Source of the DNA: Rosa chinensis
Lineage: Eukaryota > Streptophyta > Magnoliopsida > Rosales > Rosaceae
Assembly: GCF_002994745.2 (NCBI RefSeq)
Contig: NC_037090.1
Location: 9,173,501-9,237,500 of the forward strand
Reading direction: 5' to 3'
Length of the DNA stretch: 64,000 nucleotides
Position 1 is the stretch's first letter; every line of letters starts with the position of its first letter. A program made the translations under genes and the position numbers. The notes below the pieces were generated by a model. The model was given only the letters and a program-made list of their open reading frames with translations. It ran no database searches and was not told the DNA's origin. Below, piece by piece: positions 11,804-24,002 of the stretch.

Positions 11804-13964
11804 AGGAAAATGGTCCGTACGGTGCCTGACGTTTGCCTCCTTATAACTTTTGGTACCTCATTTTTGAAAAATATCAATACGGTACCTGAGGTTCTTGGCC
11901 CGACCTATGGCCGTTATCTTCATTACAGAACTTGCCATCTCAATTTTTGAAGGGTATTTTGGTCCTTTCGTATCTTTTTTTTTCTCTAAACAAAATCTCT
12001 CTCTTTCTGTTCTTCTTTCTTCCTCTTTCCAGATCAAAGATCAAGAAAGCATAATTGTTAAGAAGTTATCAATTAAATCATAATTGTGGCATTTATCAAT
12101 TAAAGTTGTTTGTTCTTTTCTGGGTTAGTATTTTAGCGTCATAGTTATATAGCTCCTCCTCCATCTTCTTCTGTTAAAGGAAATTGAGGACGACGGTTGG
12201 GGGTTAAGGTGATTTGGTTGGTGGAGAGGGGAGAGGTCTTGTGACCAGAGAGTTTCTTGATGAGTATTTGCAACGTGGTGCTATGAGGGAGTTGATCGGG
12301 TCATGCCCACCAAGGAGTTTCAGTGCAGTGATGTGAGTTGGGTTCTGTTAGTTTCTATTTTTGGTTCTGGCATTCGGGTCTTGCTAGTTTGATCGTGTGA
12401 GTTTCAAAGTTTGGAAGTTTGTTGAGAGGTTTTGATGATCTGGGACTGGGTAATTGAAGCAGTTCTATTACTATTTTGAATTCAAATTTAGTTAATTTTT
12501 CAATTGATAGGGAGAAGGAAGAAGATGAGAAAATGGGTTTGCTTGTTCTTCTTGTTCTATAACGGCGAACCTGTTTGAGGAGGGGTCACACATCAATTGC
12601 CCATTTATCAACTCAATCAATTGGTCTATGAATTTGAAAGGATCAGAGTATACAGAATATGAGAGATGGGAGAAAGAAAGAAATATGGGGGATCAGTGTT
12701 CTAAAAAACGGCTGCCCAGGCCGCCTAGGCGAGTAATGGCTAAATGGAGCTCTGAGGCGGATTGGATTTAGGCAGCCGCCTAGGTGGCCTGGGCGTCCGT
12801 CTGGGCGGTTTCAATATTTTTTTTTTCGTGACACCTAAACTCCAAATCGACAAAACTCAATCACCCAAGCCACTGCGCCTCTGCACTGGAGCTCTTCCCA
12901 AGCCACTGCAGCTCTCCCTAACCCACCGATCAAACCAATTTTGATCGTGAAACTGAAGGTGCGGTGGAGACAGCCGTGGCTTTTCAAGCTTGACAAAAAT
13001 TATGAAAGCGAAAGAGAAATAGAGGATGGGAGCTCACCTTGGTCGATCGGAGCGAGAAGACAAGAGAATAGCAGAGAAGTGAATAGGGAACCAGATTAAT
13101 ATGTCGATTTTGACGATGAGTTTGCCGATGTCATATGCTGGGTTCTCCAGATCTATTTCTTTCTGGGACTCTGGTGGTCCAAGTCGACATTTGTTAGAGT
13201 ACTTTGAATGTGTGGTTCAATTTGAATAGGAACCCATATTCCAGGTCAAGTGCTTGACCGGCATTGGAAACAGGAGTAAACTATATTCCTATAAAATGTG
13301 CTTATTAATCTTATTGTATATTATAGTAAGTCTTCATATATCTTTTAATAAAAAAGTCTTTATATATAATTTAAGTCTATATATAGTTATATACTCTTTT
13401 TTATATTTTTATATGCTATAAAAATAAATAATAAATTAAAAAATACAAAACCGCCTAGGCGCCACCTAGCCACCTGGGCGCTCCTCCCCAGCCCACCGCC
13501 TGACTAGCGCCTAGCGATTTTTAGAACCTTGTGGGGGATTTAAGAGAGGGGAGGTTTGGGTTTGGGATGAAGATGAGAAGGGGAATTTTTAGCTTGTCAA
13601 AGCCACCATTTGATGAATGAAAGAAAGAGAGACATAGGCGAGGATCCAATCTCCTTCGAATGGATTTCCCTCTTAACTTTCTCTCTCTTCACATTCACAC
13701 TTGGAATAGAGAGAAAAAGTCCAGATTCTAGGTGGGTTTGAGGAGGACAGAGACATGGCTGGGATTACTGAAGAATATGACATTAAATGACGAAAATATC
13801 CTTCAAAAATTGCCAGCTGGCAAGCTTCGTAACTGAGATAACGGCCATATGTACCAATCCTCGGTCGGGCCAAGAACCTCAGGTACCGTATTGATATTTT
13901 TTAAAGCTGAGGTACCAAAAATTATAAGGAGGCAAATGGTAGGCACCTTACGGACCATTTTCCC
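11804..13964. mobile_element. Inner Mutator-like element, 2.16 kb
   Basis: Terminal inverted repeats of roughly 150 bp start AGGAAAATGGTCCGTACGG on the left. On the right the inverse begins GGGAAAATGGTCCGTAAGG. A perfect 9-bp duplication TTAATATTG lies at 11795-11803 and 13965-13973. The interior holds a hAT element (12694-13531). Interior ORFs are short and show no transposase motif. Confidence 0.85.
12694..13531. mobile_element. hAT-type non-autonomous element, 838 bp
   Basis: The ends are CAGTGTTCTAAAAAAC and, inverted, CAAGGTTCTAAAAATC, of the hAT type. The 8-bp target duplication TGGGGGAT is perfect (12686-12693 and 13532-13539). The subterminal regions are rich in CGCCTAGGCG-like words, typical of this class. 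No transposase is seen. Confidence 0.9.
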
Positions 13965-14180
13965 TTAATATTGTGGCAAATAATTTTTTTTTAATGAAAA
14001 AAATTAACGAAGTGACTAAAGTGAATAACAGAGTTAAACTTGAGTGACCGAAGTGATATTTTTTAAAACTGAGGTACCAAAAGTTATAATGAGGCAAACG
14101 TCAGGCACCGTACGGACCATTTTCCCTTAATATTGTGGCAAATAATTTTTTTTAATGAAAAAAATTAACAAAGTGAATAA
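13893..14180. repeat. Tandem duplication across a Mutator-like element edge
   Basis: The block starting gatattttttaaa is present at 13893 and again at 14055, about 162 bp apart. It includes the last roughly 70 bp of the inner element, its TTAATATTG duplication and outer-element sequence. The second copy is therefore an edge fragment of the inner element and arose after that insertion. Confidence 0.8.
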
Positions 14181-14195
14181 CAGAGTTAAAGTTTA

Positions 14196-15489
14196 GAGGT
14201 CGTGACCACTTACCCAATTTCAGCTTCAAAATTATCCACTTACTCCACTAAGAGTTTTTTAACCTCATTTACCCAATTCAGTGTTAAATGACAATTTCAA
14301 CCTTCAACTAATTAAAAAATTACAGGTTCACTCTCTCTCCTCTATCTCTCTATGCAGTTGCAAACTCTCTCTCTCTCTCTCTCTCTCCGGCGAGGAACAT
14401 CCCCATAGATTTTGGCGGCACAGGTTCAGATCCTGATGGCAACGGAGACGGCTGCAACACGGTAAGGCTGAGTGACGCCGACGACGTTGCTTTTCCCTTG
14501 CGGCTTTCCTTTCCCCGACAGAGGTGACCCTTCGAAGCTCCACCCTCCAAGTTCGGGTATGGGCTTCGCTCGGACGCTTCAACATCGCTTAGACAGCATC
14601 GTTCTCCAGGTTCGGGTCTGGGCTTTGCTCGGACGATTCAACATCGCTCAGAAGGAGTCGTTCTCCAAGTTCGGGTATGGGCTTCGCTCGGACGTTGATG
14701 CTTCAACGTCTCTCAGACGGTGTCGTTCTCCGAGACTGGGCTTCGCTTGGACGTTGACGCTTCAATGTCGCTCAGATGCATCGTTCTGTTGGATTTTTTT
14801 TTGGGGGGTAAATTTGGCATAAGGCTTATACATGTCTAAGGAAAGAGGAAAGAAGAAAGAAAAAAAAAAGTTTTATCAAGGAGTTATGCATGTCTATTGC
14901 GGGTCAATAATATGATTATTGTGGGGCAATAAAATTATTATTGGCAATAATAAGATTATTACGGGGTAATAATAAGATTATTTATTTGGATAAACCTACA
15001 AAAACTTTCAAAATTATAAATATTTTCATTTTTCACTAATTATTGATCTCCAATGCCCTTGTTATTGGGGAGCAATAATATGTTTATTGAGAGGCAATAA
15101 CATGATTATTGGGGGGCAATAATATGATTACTGGATATTATTTGGGGGGGGGGGTAATAAAATCAGATGCCGGAATCCGGTCACCAAACCGGTAGCCGGA
15201 TTCGGGATTCCGGTCACCGGTTGCTGGATTCCGGTCATTGGTCGCTGGAGTCCGCGGCCGGCCACTGGTCACTGGAGCACAACAAGGTGGAGGACGATTT
15301 TTCTCTCTAAGTGAGAAAGAAGGAAAGAGCAAAAAAGTCCCAAAAATAAATAAAAATAATAAAAAAAGAATTAATTGGGTATTAGGGAAATAATCTCTTA
15401 GAGTGTTTTGGGTAAATGGGGTTAAAAAAACTGTTAGTGGAGCAAGTGGGCAATTTTTAAGCTGAAATTGGGTAAATGATCATTTCCCG
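14196..15489. mobile_element. Second inner Mutator-like element, 1.29 kb
   Basis: Inverted repeats of about 80 bp (left includes ccacttacccaatttcagct; right is the inverse of catttacccaatttcagc) and the 9-bp duplication TAAAGTTTA (14187-14195 and 15490-15498) define it. Interior features are a (CT)n run at 14366-14388, a GC-rich tandem repeat (14543-14790) and AT-rich words built on caataatatgattattg (14900-15130). The GC-rich interior could be captured gene sequence, but I recognise no parent gene. Confidence 0.8.
14543..14790. repeat. Degenerate tandem repeat of about 60 bp, four copies
   Basis: A unit around ttcgggtatgggcttcgctc followed by ggacg and a (t)caacatcgctcagac-like sequence recurs four times with substitutions and small indels. 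It lies wholly inside the 14196-15489 element. Confidence 0.7.
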
Positions 15490-15833
15490 TAAAGTTTAGT
15501 GACTAAAGTGATATATTTAAAAGGTGAGCGACCAAAGTGTCAAATAGGTAAAAGTTGAGTGATAATTTGTACTATTCTCCCTTAATGAAATTTAGTTCAT
15601 TACTAGGTGCATTCCTATTCATATGATCATACATTTCACTAATGGATCATTTGGCATAAAACTCAATGTTCGTGCATTCACTACTGCAGACTGAAGTAGA
15701 CGCACTCGCTCTCATCATGTCTGGTTAAAAGACGCTTTGCTTTTGAAGGGTTATCGATTGTTGATATGTGAGAAAACTTAACACAATTATCTATTGCAAC
15801 TAATAAAAGTTATAAATATTTGTGTTTTTAAAA

Positions 15834-16162
15834 GAGAAAATATTTCAAACAGTACCCGAACTAAGGCCGACTCCTAACTTCAGTACCCGATTATGCAAAA
15901 CTATCACTTTGGTACCCCAAGTTTGAAGCTCGACCCAAGAATAGTACACGCCGTCCATCACAGCGTTAAGTCTTTACTACGTGGCAAACCATGAAGGCCC
16001 TCAAAATATGCCACGTGGTTAGCTAGTTAACTCCGTGATGGACGACGTGTACCATTCTTGGGTCGGACTTCAAACTTGGGGTACCAAAGTGATAGTTTTG
16101 AATAATCGGGTACTGAAGTTAAGAATGAGCCTTAGTTCAGGTACTATTTGTAACATTTTCTC
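15834..16162. mobile_element. Foldback MITE, 329 bp, Mutator-like
   Basis: Almost the whole element is one inverted repeat. The left arm starts GAGAAAATATTTCAAACAGT; the right arm, inverted, starts GAGAAAATGTTACAAATAGT. The arms meet around 16000. A perfect 9-bp duplication TTTTTAAAA flanks it (15825-15833 and 16163-16171). It has no coding capacity. Confidence 0.9.
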
Positions 16163-16171
16163 TTTTTAAAA

Positions 16172-16571
16172 TGAGCAGTCAGTCAATTTTCTAATTTTTT
16201 ACTCACCAATAATATATGGACATGCATGCGTTAGGCATCTGCCTTCATTCTTTTTAGTTCTTTTTCGATCTCCATATTTGGCAGGAGCACTAACAAAGAA
16301 GTCTAAAAATTTTACATTATTAAAGTTTATAGACGTAAAACTTAATGGAACAATTATTTGAGGGATAGCTATACCTAGCCTACCTAGCAATCAAAAGCCA
16401 AATTAAGAGATGTACGTGCATATATTGCATATATATATACGAATTTGATATCTGCCTATTTAGCTATTACCTTTTCTCTTGGGAAATGGCTTGCTCTACA
16501 GATTAGGTATTAGTTTTGGTTGTTTTCTCATAGGCTGTTCGAGATTTCCACGATCCTCTGAAAGTAAGCAT

Positions 16572-16633
<62 letters not shown>

Positions 16634-19400
16634 CATAATCCCTAGTTACCCTCACATGGTACTGGTCCCGTTAGGGTAATTTGTTAGGGCACGATCAAAC
16701 GCGCTCACTGTTGATATTATTGATTAAATATACAACGGCAGCCAGAAAAAGAAAGCCATGTTTTGATATCCTCAGGCGTATTGTGCAGCTGGGTTGTTGA
16801 TAAGGCCTGCATGAGAATTGAGACCTACAATAAACAATTCCGGCATAAGAGTTGGAAGCATGGCGTATTAGAAAATTCATCTTTTATTTTTTTTATTTTA
16901 CACAATTACATGATTATCATTTTTATATGATTACATGTTTTTCTTTTTTATTGAGTGTTAGGTCAAACACTCAAACATAAGTTACATAATAAAAACGATC
17001 TTAAAGTTTTCAAATCAATTTTAATATATTCTAAACACGTTAATTAATTGCTTAATATCAAAAACCTAGTCTACTAAGCATGTGAACACAAACTTTCTAC
17101 GTCTTTTATCTACCATAAAGTCTTTTTTGACTCGCAACTAATTTTTTCTTTGAAAACACAGAGGAGTTGTACGTGATTGAAAGGAGGTTAGAAGTTACCA
17201 AAAAAAATCAAACTCTTAATTCTAAGCATCTGTTTAATTAAGACATAATGAGAAGAAAAGCATCTAGGAGACTGGACATAATCGATCACATAGGGAAGTG
17301 CACTTGGAAAGAGACTTGGGGAGCCAACTTGATGGGAATTAGTTGGGTCTACAATTAGATTAGTACAATCATGTTTTAAGGATAATTCTTAGGTTCATTT
17401 TTCATTGTCGATCATCATCTCTGTAGAAAATCAATCGAATCAGAAATCGTTTAATTATCTAATTGAATCAAACAAATGAATGGTTCCAACAACACATACT
17501 ACTATCATGATGAACCATCAATGTATTTCATACAAATGCATAACTAAACGGTCTTTAATTTGATTGATTTTTTACAGAGCTAATCTTTATATTACGTTAT
17601 ACAACATGAATAGTTGGATTAGAAAATTATAAAGTTATTATGCATTAATCGCAAGAGATTGTGAATATGCTCATTCACCCCTATATGTAAACCTAAGAAT
17701 TGTCCATGTTTACAGTCATATTTTAACTTATACATTACTCGTTATCTACTTCAACAACAAGAAAAAAAAGGTAATTATAGTTTAACCGAAGAAAATACAA
17801 TGACTATTCAAAACATTCAGAAATTAATTAATTTGTAAAATTGGTTTTAGTTAATCAATTAGTTAATTCCAATACTACAGATCCATTTTATTCCTGAATT
17901 AATTTTGTGTCTTCTTCACCATACTTACAGTCTATGTTGACCCAAAAAAAAAAATTCCTACAGTCTTTGTTGTATCGGAAACGAATTTGTCGCATGAGTT
18001 GAGACAGGTGTAATGTTGATGATGAAGACTGATGGATAACACGCGCATTTCTGTGGCAAAGCAGCAGCCCTCTCAGGTAATAAGGACCTCAGACAAACCA
18101 CTGTCGCAAATGTCATGGAATCTTGAAATTGATGTCCCTCTTAGGATTGCAACACATATGGATGTCCATTTCTTAGTACTATGCAGGAAAATTCAGGTTT
18201 CGTGACGCTTAGGGGGTAGCGCAGTAGCGTTTTATATCCGACTACGTACCTTCCTCTCCCACCTTAAGGAAAATTTAGTTAGAGTAAAACATTCATGACG
18301 TACCAGCTAGTACGGTGCGCAAGTTACACTGATTAGAAAATTTTTGTTGCCGAGGGCGATAGACTCAATTTGCTCCTATATAGATTGGCCAGTGATGATA
18401 GATAATATTTACTCCCACGCCAAGTCAGTTCTTCCCGGAAACACTAAAGGTGGCTTTCTCCGGTAGAGTCGATGCTCATTAAGTTCACCTAGCCAAGTGT
18501 AAAATATCTATATATTTTACTAATTATCGAGGCGATAGTATTCAGATGGAAATTAATCTGACCTAATCAGGTAACTTGTAGTGGAGGAGCTAAGACTGTA
18601 GAACAGCTGCGGTAGTTGAATGAAAGGCAAGAAGCCTGTGATATCCATTGCAGCCTCTTGTGCAGCTAGGAGCAGTAGTACTGTTAATGGCGCTGAATTG
18701 CTCAAATAAGTGCAGGTAGTTATTAATAAAAACTAATGCAGCCAGTACCCCTAAGATCTTAAAACTAATGTGAATACCTACTTCGTTATGTATTAATAAA
18801 AATGATGACAATGACAGCTCTAACGCACTATCCCTTAATTAATTGCAACTTTGTTAGTTTCATCAAATTACGAGTGAACTAGTTGAGAGTACAGAAACAC
18901 ACTTTGCTAGGGCTTAGTTCTAATATATTGATTTTGTGTATCTGGTTGGAAAGGTACTGTCTTATGTGCATATATAATCCAAAATCTTTGTTTTATTTTA
19001 AACACAAAGGGTTTCTATGGACAGTGATCATCATCCCATATTCTCGTTAAGAAATTTGGTCACAATGTAAAAGGCAAAAAATTAAGGGTACTGCCAAGGA
19101 AATGCACTGGTGATCACCATTGTTGATGCAAGGTGGTATCAGCATAGATAATTTAGAGAAATAGCAAGTTTGTTACCAATACCAGATGCACTATAATTAA
19201 TTTTAGTTTCTGACCATATTGGAAAATATTGTAGTAGTAGCTAGCAAAGTGATGGGGTGGTCCTGTAAGGTTTCACAAGCTGTTTGGACCTCAAACCTAA
19301 ACTCATATTAGAAAGGGTCCCACACCCAACTAAGATTTGCAATATCTTCTTGCTCTCTTTCTCTCCATACCCACTCTTTATACACACCTCACTCATTTGC
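16172..19400. other. Intergenic, no gene recognised; (CT)n microsatellite
   Basis: A CT microsatellite of about 28 dinucleotides occupies 16573-16629. The remainder is AT-rich with short unconvincing ORFs. The last few hundred bases would contain the upstream control region of MIR164. Confidence 0.5.
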
Positions 19401-19407
19401 CTCTTGT

Positions 19408-19414
19408 TATAAAT
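19408..19414 (+). promoter_or_regulatory. Candidate TATA box for MIR164
   Basis: TATAAAT lies about 230 bp upstream of the mature miR164. A primary transcript starting 25-35 bp downstream would carry the CT/C-rich leader at 19470-19552, common in plant pri-miRNAs. Inferred from position only. Confidence 0.4.
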
Positions 19415-19473
19415 GGGTGTGCTACCAGGACAGCCAATGCAGATCATGGGTGTCACAAACTACTCACCATTTC

Positions 19474-19552
19474 TTCCTCTCTCTCCCTCTCTCTCTCAGA
19501 ATCTCTCTCTCTCTCTCCCCCCCCCTTACCCCCCCCCCCCCCCCCCCCCCCA
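19474..19552. repeat. CT-rich and poly(C) low-complexity tract
   Basis: CT dinucleotide runs pass into an almost pure C tract at 19519-19552. It lies between the candidate TATA box and the MIR164 hairpin, so it would be in the primary transcript leader. The C-run length is likely to be poorly determined by sequencing. Confidence 0.85.
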
Positions 19553-19621
19553 GGTTCTGTATGAGAAGAGAAGGGGAGAACAAATCTGAAGGTGTGAACT
19601 GAGCCAGATGAGATAAATATG

Positions 19622-19810
19622 AAGGTGTGAGTTGAGCAAGATGGAGAAGCAGGGCACGTGCATTTCTAACTCATGCGCATTCTTTCTCTACCTGGAATTA
19701 AAAGTTTCCCCACTTTTAGTTTGTTGATATGGGAAATCATATATATGCATGATCCTGCAGTGAGTTAGTTCTTCATGTGCCCCCCTTCCCCATCATGACC
19801 ACTACACCTT
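19622..19810 (+). ncRNA. MIR164: MIR164 precursor hairpin
   Basis: Positions 19642-19662 are identical, as I know it, to mature miR164a/b (beginning TGGAGAAGCAGGGCACGTG). The opposite arm at 19774-19794 (CATGTGCCCCCCTTCCCC...) pairs with it with three mismatches and one G-U pair, leaving the 2-nt offset expected of a star strand. Pairing continues below the duplex (aaggtgtga at 19622 with the complement of 19801-19810) and above it (ctaactca at 19667 with tgagttag at 19761), giving a hairpin of about 189 nt with a branched-looking loop. In plants miR164 directs cleavage of NAC-family mRNAs (CUC1/CUC2, NAC1, ORE1), shaping organ boundaries, lateral roots and ageing. The a/b/c paralogue cannot be assigned from this window. 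Confidence 0.93.
19642..19662 (+). ncRNA. miR164: Mature miR164 (5p)
   Basis: 21 nt starting with U, on the 5' arm of the hairpin. The star strand is at 19774-19794. Confidence 0.93.
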
Positions 19811-22150
19811 AATTAGTATGAGCGCAGAAGAATCATGCATGCAGATAATTCCGTTCAAATCGAAATGCAGAAGCTTCGATCAGTAATTTCAGGTGGGTCA
19901 TGATTTATGAGTTTTCTTTATTAACAGTCTGATCAGCTCTGTAGTAGCAGATAAATACAGCCTCAATAAACACATATAAAAAAAAGTGGGTAGAATATAT
20001 ATTGGTGTGGAGAAACAAAAATCCCAAGATAGTAGGATGGTTATGGTATGGTACCGATAAAGAGACGAAGAGCTAATGCATGTGTTTTTGCAGGTGAAGG
20101 TTTTGGTAGGGTAACTTATGATTTTGCCAACAAATGATGGCATATAATTAACCACCGAGTTATGAGCAAATTGCTCTCTCTCTCTCTCTCTCAAACTCCT
20201 CTCCATCCTCAAACTCGTTTTGATGCTGTCGATACATATATATTATCAATGCATAGAATGCTTTAATTTTGGGTTCCAACCATGATCTAACAAGCAATCT
20301 GATACTTTATACCTTTTTTCTATAACATGTCATCGTCCCGAGTATGAGGATAGCTTTCCACATGTGGAAATGCATGATGCTTTTGAAAAGGAGAAACCAT
20401 GGAGCTAGCAGATCTCTCTATAATGGCTAATACATTAATATCATTATCAATGATGGTTTAGCAATATTAACTGTTATTGATTATTTTGTTGAGAATTTTT
20501 TTCTGAGAAGTATTATTTTGTTGAGATGAATTAAACAAAGAGGAAAAGAAAGTGGATACTTTCACAGTTCTCACTGGGTCTAACTTTATCTCTTCATTTT
20601 TTAAAATTTTTTTGGAGCCCTTGATATTGTTTATGGTGGGGAGAGGCCCCAGGGTGCGTGGGGATTGCATTGCAAATTCAGTGCTGTCAATTTTGTGCCA
20701 ATAATGATGAGAGCTAAGCAAGAGCTGAAAGTTACATTACGGGTCGATGGTTTTCCGAGGACAGTTGTGGAACTTATGGGTGAATTCTGATAGAATTGAC
20801 TACTTAATTGCTGCAACCACCAGAGAAACACCGGCCTTTATGAGTTCCTATTATGTTGTAGTGTTGTACAACATGCCATCTTAATTTTTAGGCGATACAT
20901 AGTCCTACTATGTTGTACAACATGCATGCTATTGATCGACACCAAACTCGCGATGCTATTGATCTACTTTTAATCAGTAGAATCAAGTTTTTGGTAGGGT
21001 GATCATTTTCTTAGATAAACAGGTCCAAGTTTTGGATAAGTTGCCGAAAAGATGATCAACTTTTACCAAAACTGGAATATGACATATGTTGCGTGCAGCA
21101 TAGTATCTACAGAAGCATGATAGAAATTTCCCATACTATCTGTCTCTGTTTAGTCCTTTGGGCACTTCCTTCTGTCCAGTTCCTAAACCACAAACAATGT
21201 TTAATCTAGCCGCTCCTGAGTACAGAATTTTATTACTTTCAAGAACTATAGAATTTTAGGAGTTAATATGGTCACTACAGAAAGTTTTGCCCACCGCAGA
21301 GCTAAACCCTTTTGACACCGACAATATTTTAAATTTCTGAAAAGAAGACACCTCAAGAAGACAAACAGGAATCTTTTGATGCCTCAATCATATCACTGAA
21401 AAAAGTGTTAAAGCGAGCAAATTGTTTCTCTTCCCTTTTCATTTGTTGGTTTCTTTCTGAGTAAACCAAATGGCTGCAATGCTTTCCACACAGAAGATAG
21501 ACTTAACTGAGCAAATCATATCCAGCACCGCTTTCTCTGAAAGTTTTGAAGATCATTGACTTGAAAATTCAGATTGAATCAGAAAGTAGAAGATTTGGTT
21601 CCTATGGGCCATGCTTAACTAGTGATTAAAAGAAAATCCATAACACTGTTTTGAACTCGGGTGCAACTTATCAGAGGATGGTAGCAAACTTAAACGGATA
21701 AATCTTATCTTCTAAACTTTATTTCAAGTAATTTTGGAACAATGTGGTACAAAAATCAACTCGATATTACCCAACAAGGCGATAGATTCGTCACCTTAGT
21801 TGGAATTTTCTACCAACTGATCTATGTCAACTAAGCTATCACTTCAAGCAAAGCGGTTCTGGTAAAGAAAAAGCCAACAGCTACAAAACACCAACATGGG
21901 CACATAGCAAGTAAGGACAGAAGAGACAGTGATTATAGGTTGGTAATGGTAGAGATGTACTTACAAGTCTCTCTGCCAAACATTCTTGGACACTGAAATG
22001 AACAAACGGCCAGCAAAAGTGCAGTGAGCTAAGTCAGGCTAAATTGCCCAACTTCAGAAAAAGGATAAAAGAAAAGGCATCTGATGCACATGGAAGGAGC
22101 AACTTCATCTTCACCTTTGCATTGTATAGTTGAAATCAATCACCTGTTGT
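19811..22150. other. Intergenic, no gene recognised
   Basis: Short ORFs only. A short CT microsatellite lies at about 20173-20191. I see no element ends or RNA structures that I can support. Confidence 0.4.
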
Positions 22151-22640
22151 TATGGATTCACTACACCAACTAAAACCAACGCATTGTTTTCACTAAAGGA
22201 ACCAACGCATTGTCATGTATAGGTGGAGTCAATAACTAGCTTCAATGGGCTTTTACCAAACTAGGCCGAGTAGTCTAGTGATGAGATCCTGAGCTAAAGA
22301 CTAGTGCTTCCCAAGGCCTTGCCCTCAGCGCAATGTTCTTGTCAACCACTTTCTTCAGTAATTCCAGTACGTTACAGAATACAGACCAGGCCCCCTTTGG
22401 CACAATACATGAATTATCTCATCGTTTGTCGAAATGCAGAACAACTGAAGTCGCATTTCCTCCGTTGAAATACAAGCTTTGTGGACATCAAGTTTACGAA
22501 ATAGACCATCCAGCATACTCTTACGTTTTGGCAAGCCCACTCTAGCACCCTTTGGAGTCATATAACTCATGGCCTTGAACAAAATGTTATTAGTAATTAA
22601 AACCCCTACTGTTCCATACGAGAAATCATCTCCAATTCAG
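22150..22640 (-). pseudogene. Decayed 3' end of a PPR gene (copy 1)
   Basis: On the minus strand the text corresponds to the last two repeats of the intact PPR gene at 24003-25478. MLDGLFRKLDVHKACISTEE (about 22450-22530) matches MLDGLFCKGDIDEACIFMEE, and LCQRG is retained. Frames are broken. The 3' flank (ctagtgcttcccaaggcctt, aagtagtctctact-like words, caccaactaaaa) also matches the flank of the intact gene, so the duplication included downstream DNA. Confidence 0.8.
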
Positions 22641-22929
22641 TTTCCAAATTATTTTGCTTACACTAACCATTCAAATACACATTGTACAAACATCAAACAA
22701 TTCAACTGCTTTCCTTAATTCCCGTCTGCAATAACACCTTGTAAAACCATGGTATAGGCGTATATATACCAAACAATATGAGGTTTAATTCCCTCCACTT
22801 GCATTTAGTACAAAACATTTGAAGCATCCAAGTAGTACCTTGTTTCACCAAAGTGGTCCATCATACCAGGACAAAACCCAACACAGTGATGACATATCAA
22901 CTAAAAATTCTCACATCTAAACCATACCC

Positions 22930-23700
22930 ATTACTGATCTTGTAATTCTTTATCCCAATAGCAATAACGTCTGTTCCTTTGCATTGTGTATGTGAACTTT
23001 AATTGTGGATTCAGTTCAATACACCAGCTAAAACTATTGTATTGCACGTGTAACTGAAGTCCATCAACTTCAACTAGTTTTACCAAGCTGACGCAAGTAG
23101 TCTCTACTAAACAAGTTTCAGACCCTGAACTACAGAGTAGTGCTTCCCAAGCCCCCAGGAAAAACTCTCTTGTCAACCATTTTTCTTCACCAAGTTCATT
23201 GCTTTACAAATCAAAGGCCTTCAACAGAACCCATTGATTATCTCATCAAAAGTCAAAACAACATTTCCTCCATAAAGAGACGAGCTTCATTGATGTCACC
23301 TTCACGAAACATACCACCCAGAATATAATTCTACATATCTGCTAATTTTCAACAGTCAACACCTTTAAGGTCATTGGTGTCATTGGTACCATCCAGCATA
23401 TAATCCTACATATCTGCGAATTTTCCACAGTCAACACCTTTAAGGTCATTGGGCTCACAACCCATACACATAGTAAGTATGAACATCTGGAATCAACTCA
23501 ACACGAGTGATTCATCAAGCACCTTATCTGCATTCTTGTAATCCCCATCTACAATAAAACCATGTAAAACTATGATATAACAAACAGCTCATCTGCTCTC
23601 CATACTTATCTTTCACAAATACACCGTGTAAAACCATGGTAGAAGCTAGAAGGTGTAATTCCCTCCACTTTCCTTCTTACCCATCATAACGAAAGTATAC
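22930..23700 (-). pseudogene. Decayed 3' end of a PPR gene (copy 2)
   Basis: The minus strand reads GAWEALLCSSGSETCLVETT at about 23080-23150, matching the C-terminus ARAWEALLLSSGTGPCLVET of the intact gene. Upstream fragments (to about 23700) match successive parts of its last repeats but with stops and shifts. The stretch catataatcctacatatctg near 23396 repeats one near 23320, a small internal duplication. Together with copy 1 and the intact gene this forms a tandem array of three, of which only the right-hand copy is open. Confidence 0.8.
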
Positions 23701-24002
23701 AGACCCTTGCCTTGTTTCACCAAAACTTAATCATATTAGAATAGTCCACCAGTGTCAAACCCAAGTTTATTCTTTTTTTTTTTTCCAGAAAACCCCAAGA
23801 CCACAAAACCAGCTGAATCCTTTTGTTTACAGATAGAGTGGAAACAGTATTAAAGATCAAACTTCATGTCTAAATGTACTCATTATTGATCATACAATTC
23901 TATCTCAATAGCAATAACGTCTGTTTCGGCGTCCATAGTGGAGGTGAAGAGAATAAACTATAGTTGTGATTACACAATGTTTGTGTAGGTGACGTAGTGA
24001 AG

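Larger units (their letters stand above)
11589..15581. mobile_element. Outer Mutator-like element of a four-element nest
   Basis: The left end reads GAGAGAATTTCACAAATAAT. The right end is its imperfect inverse (gtgataatttgtactattct, then ccc). Both sides carry the 9-bp duplication TTAATGAAA (11580-11588 and 15582-15590). After removing the inner elements only a few hundred bases of its own sequence remain (11589-11794, 13974-14186, 15499-15581), so it was a small non-autonomous element before it was enlarged. No transposase is visible. Confidence 0.85.

Noticed and set aside
16573..16629. CT repeat as a regulatory GAGA-type element
   Set aside because: No gene start lies near it on either strand; treated as a microsatellite.
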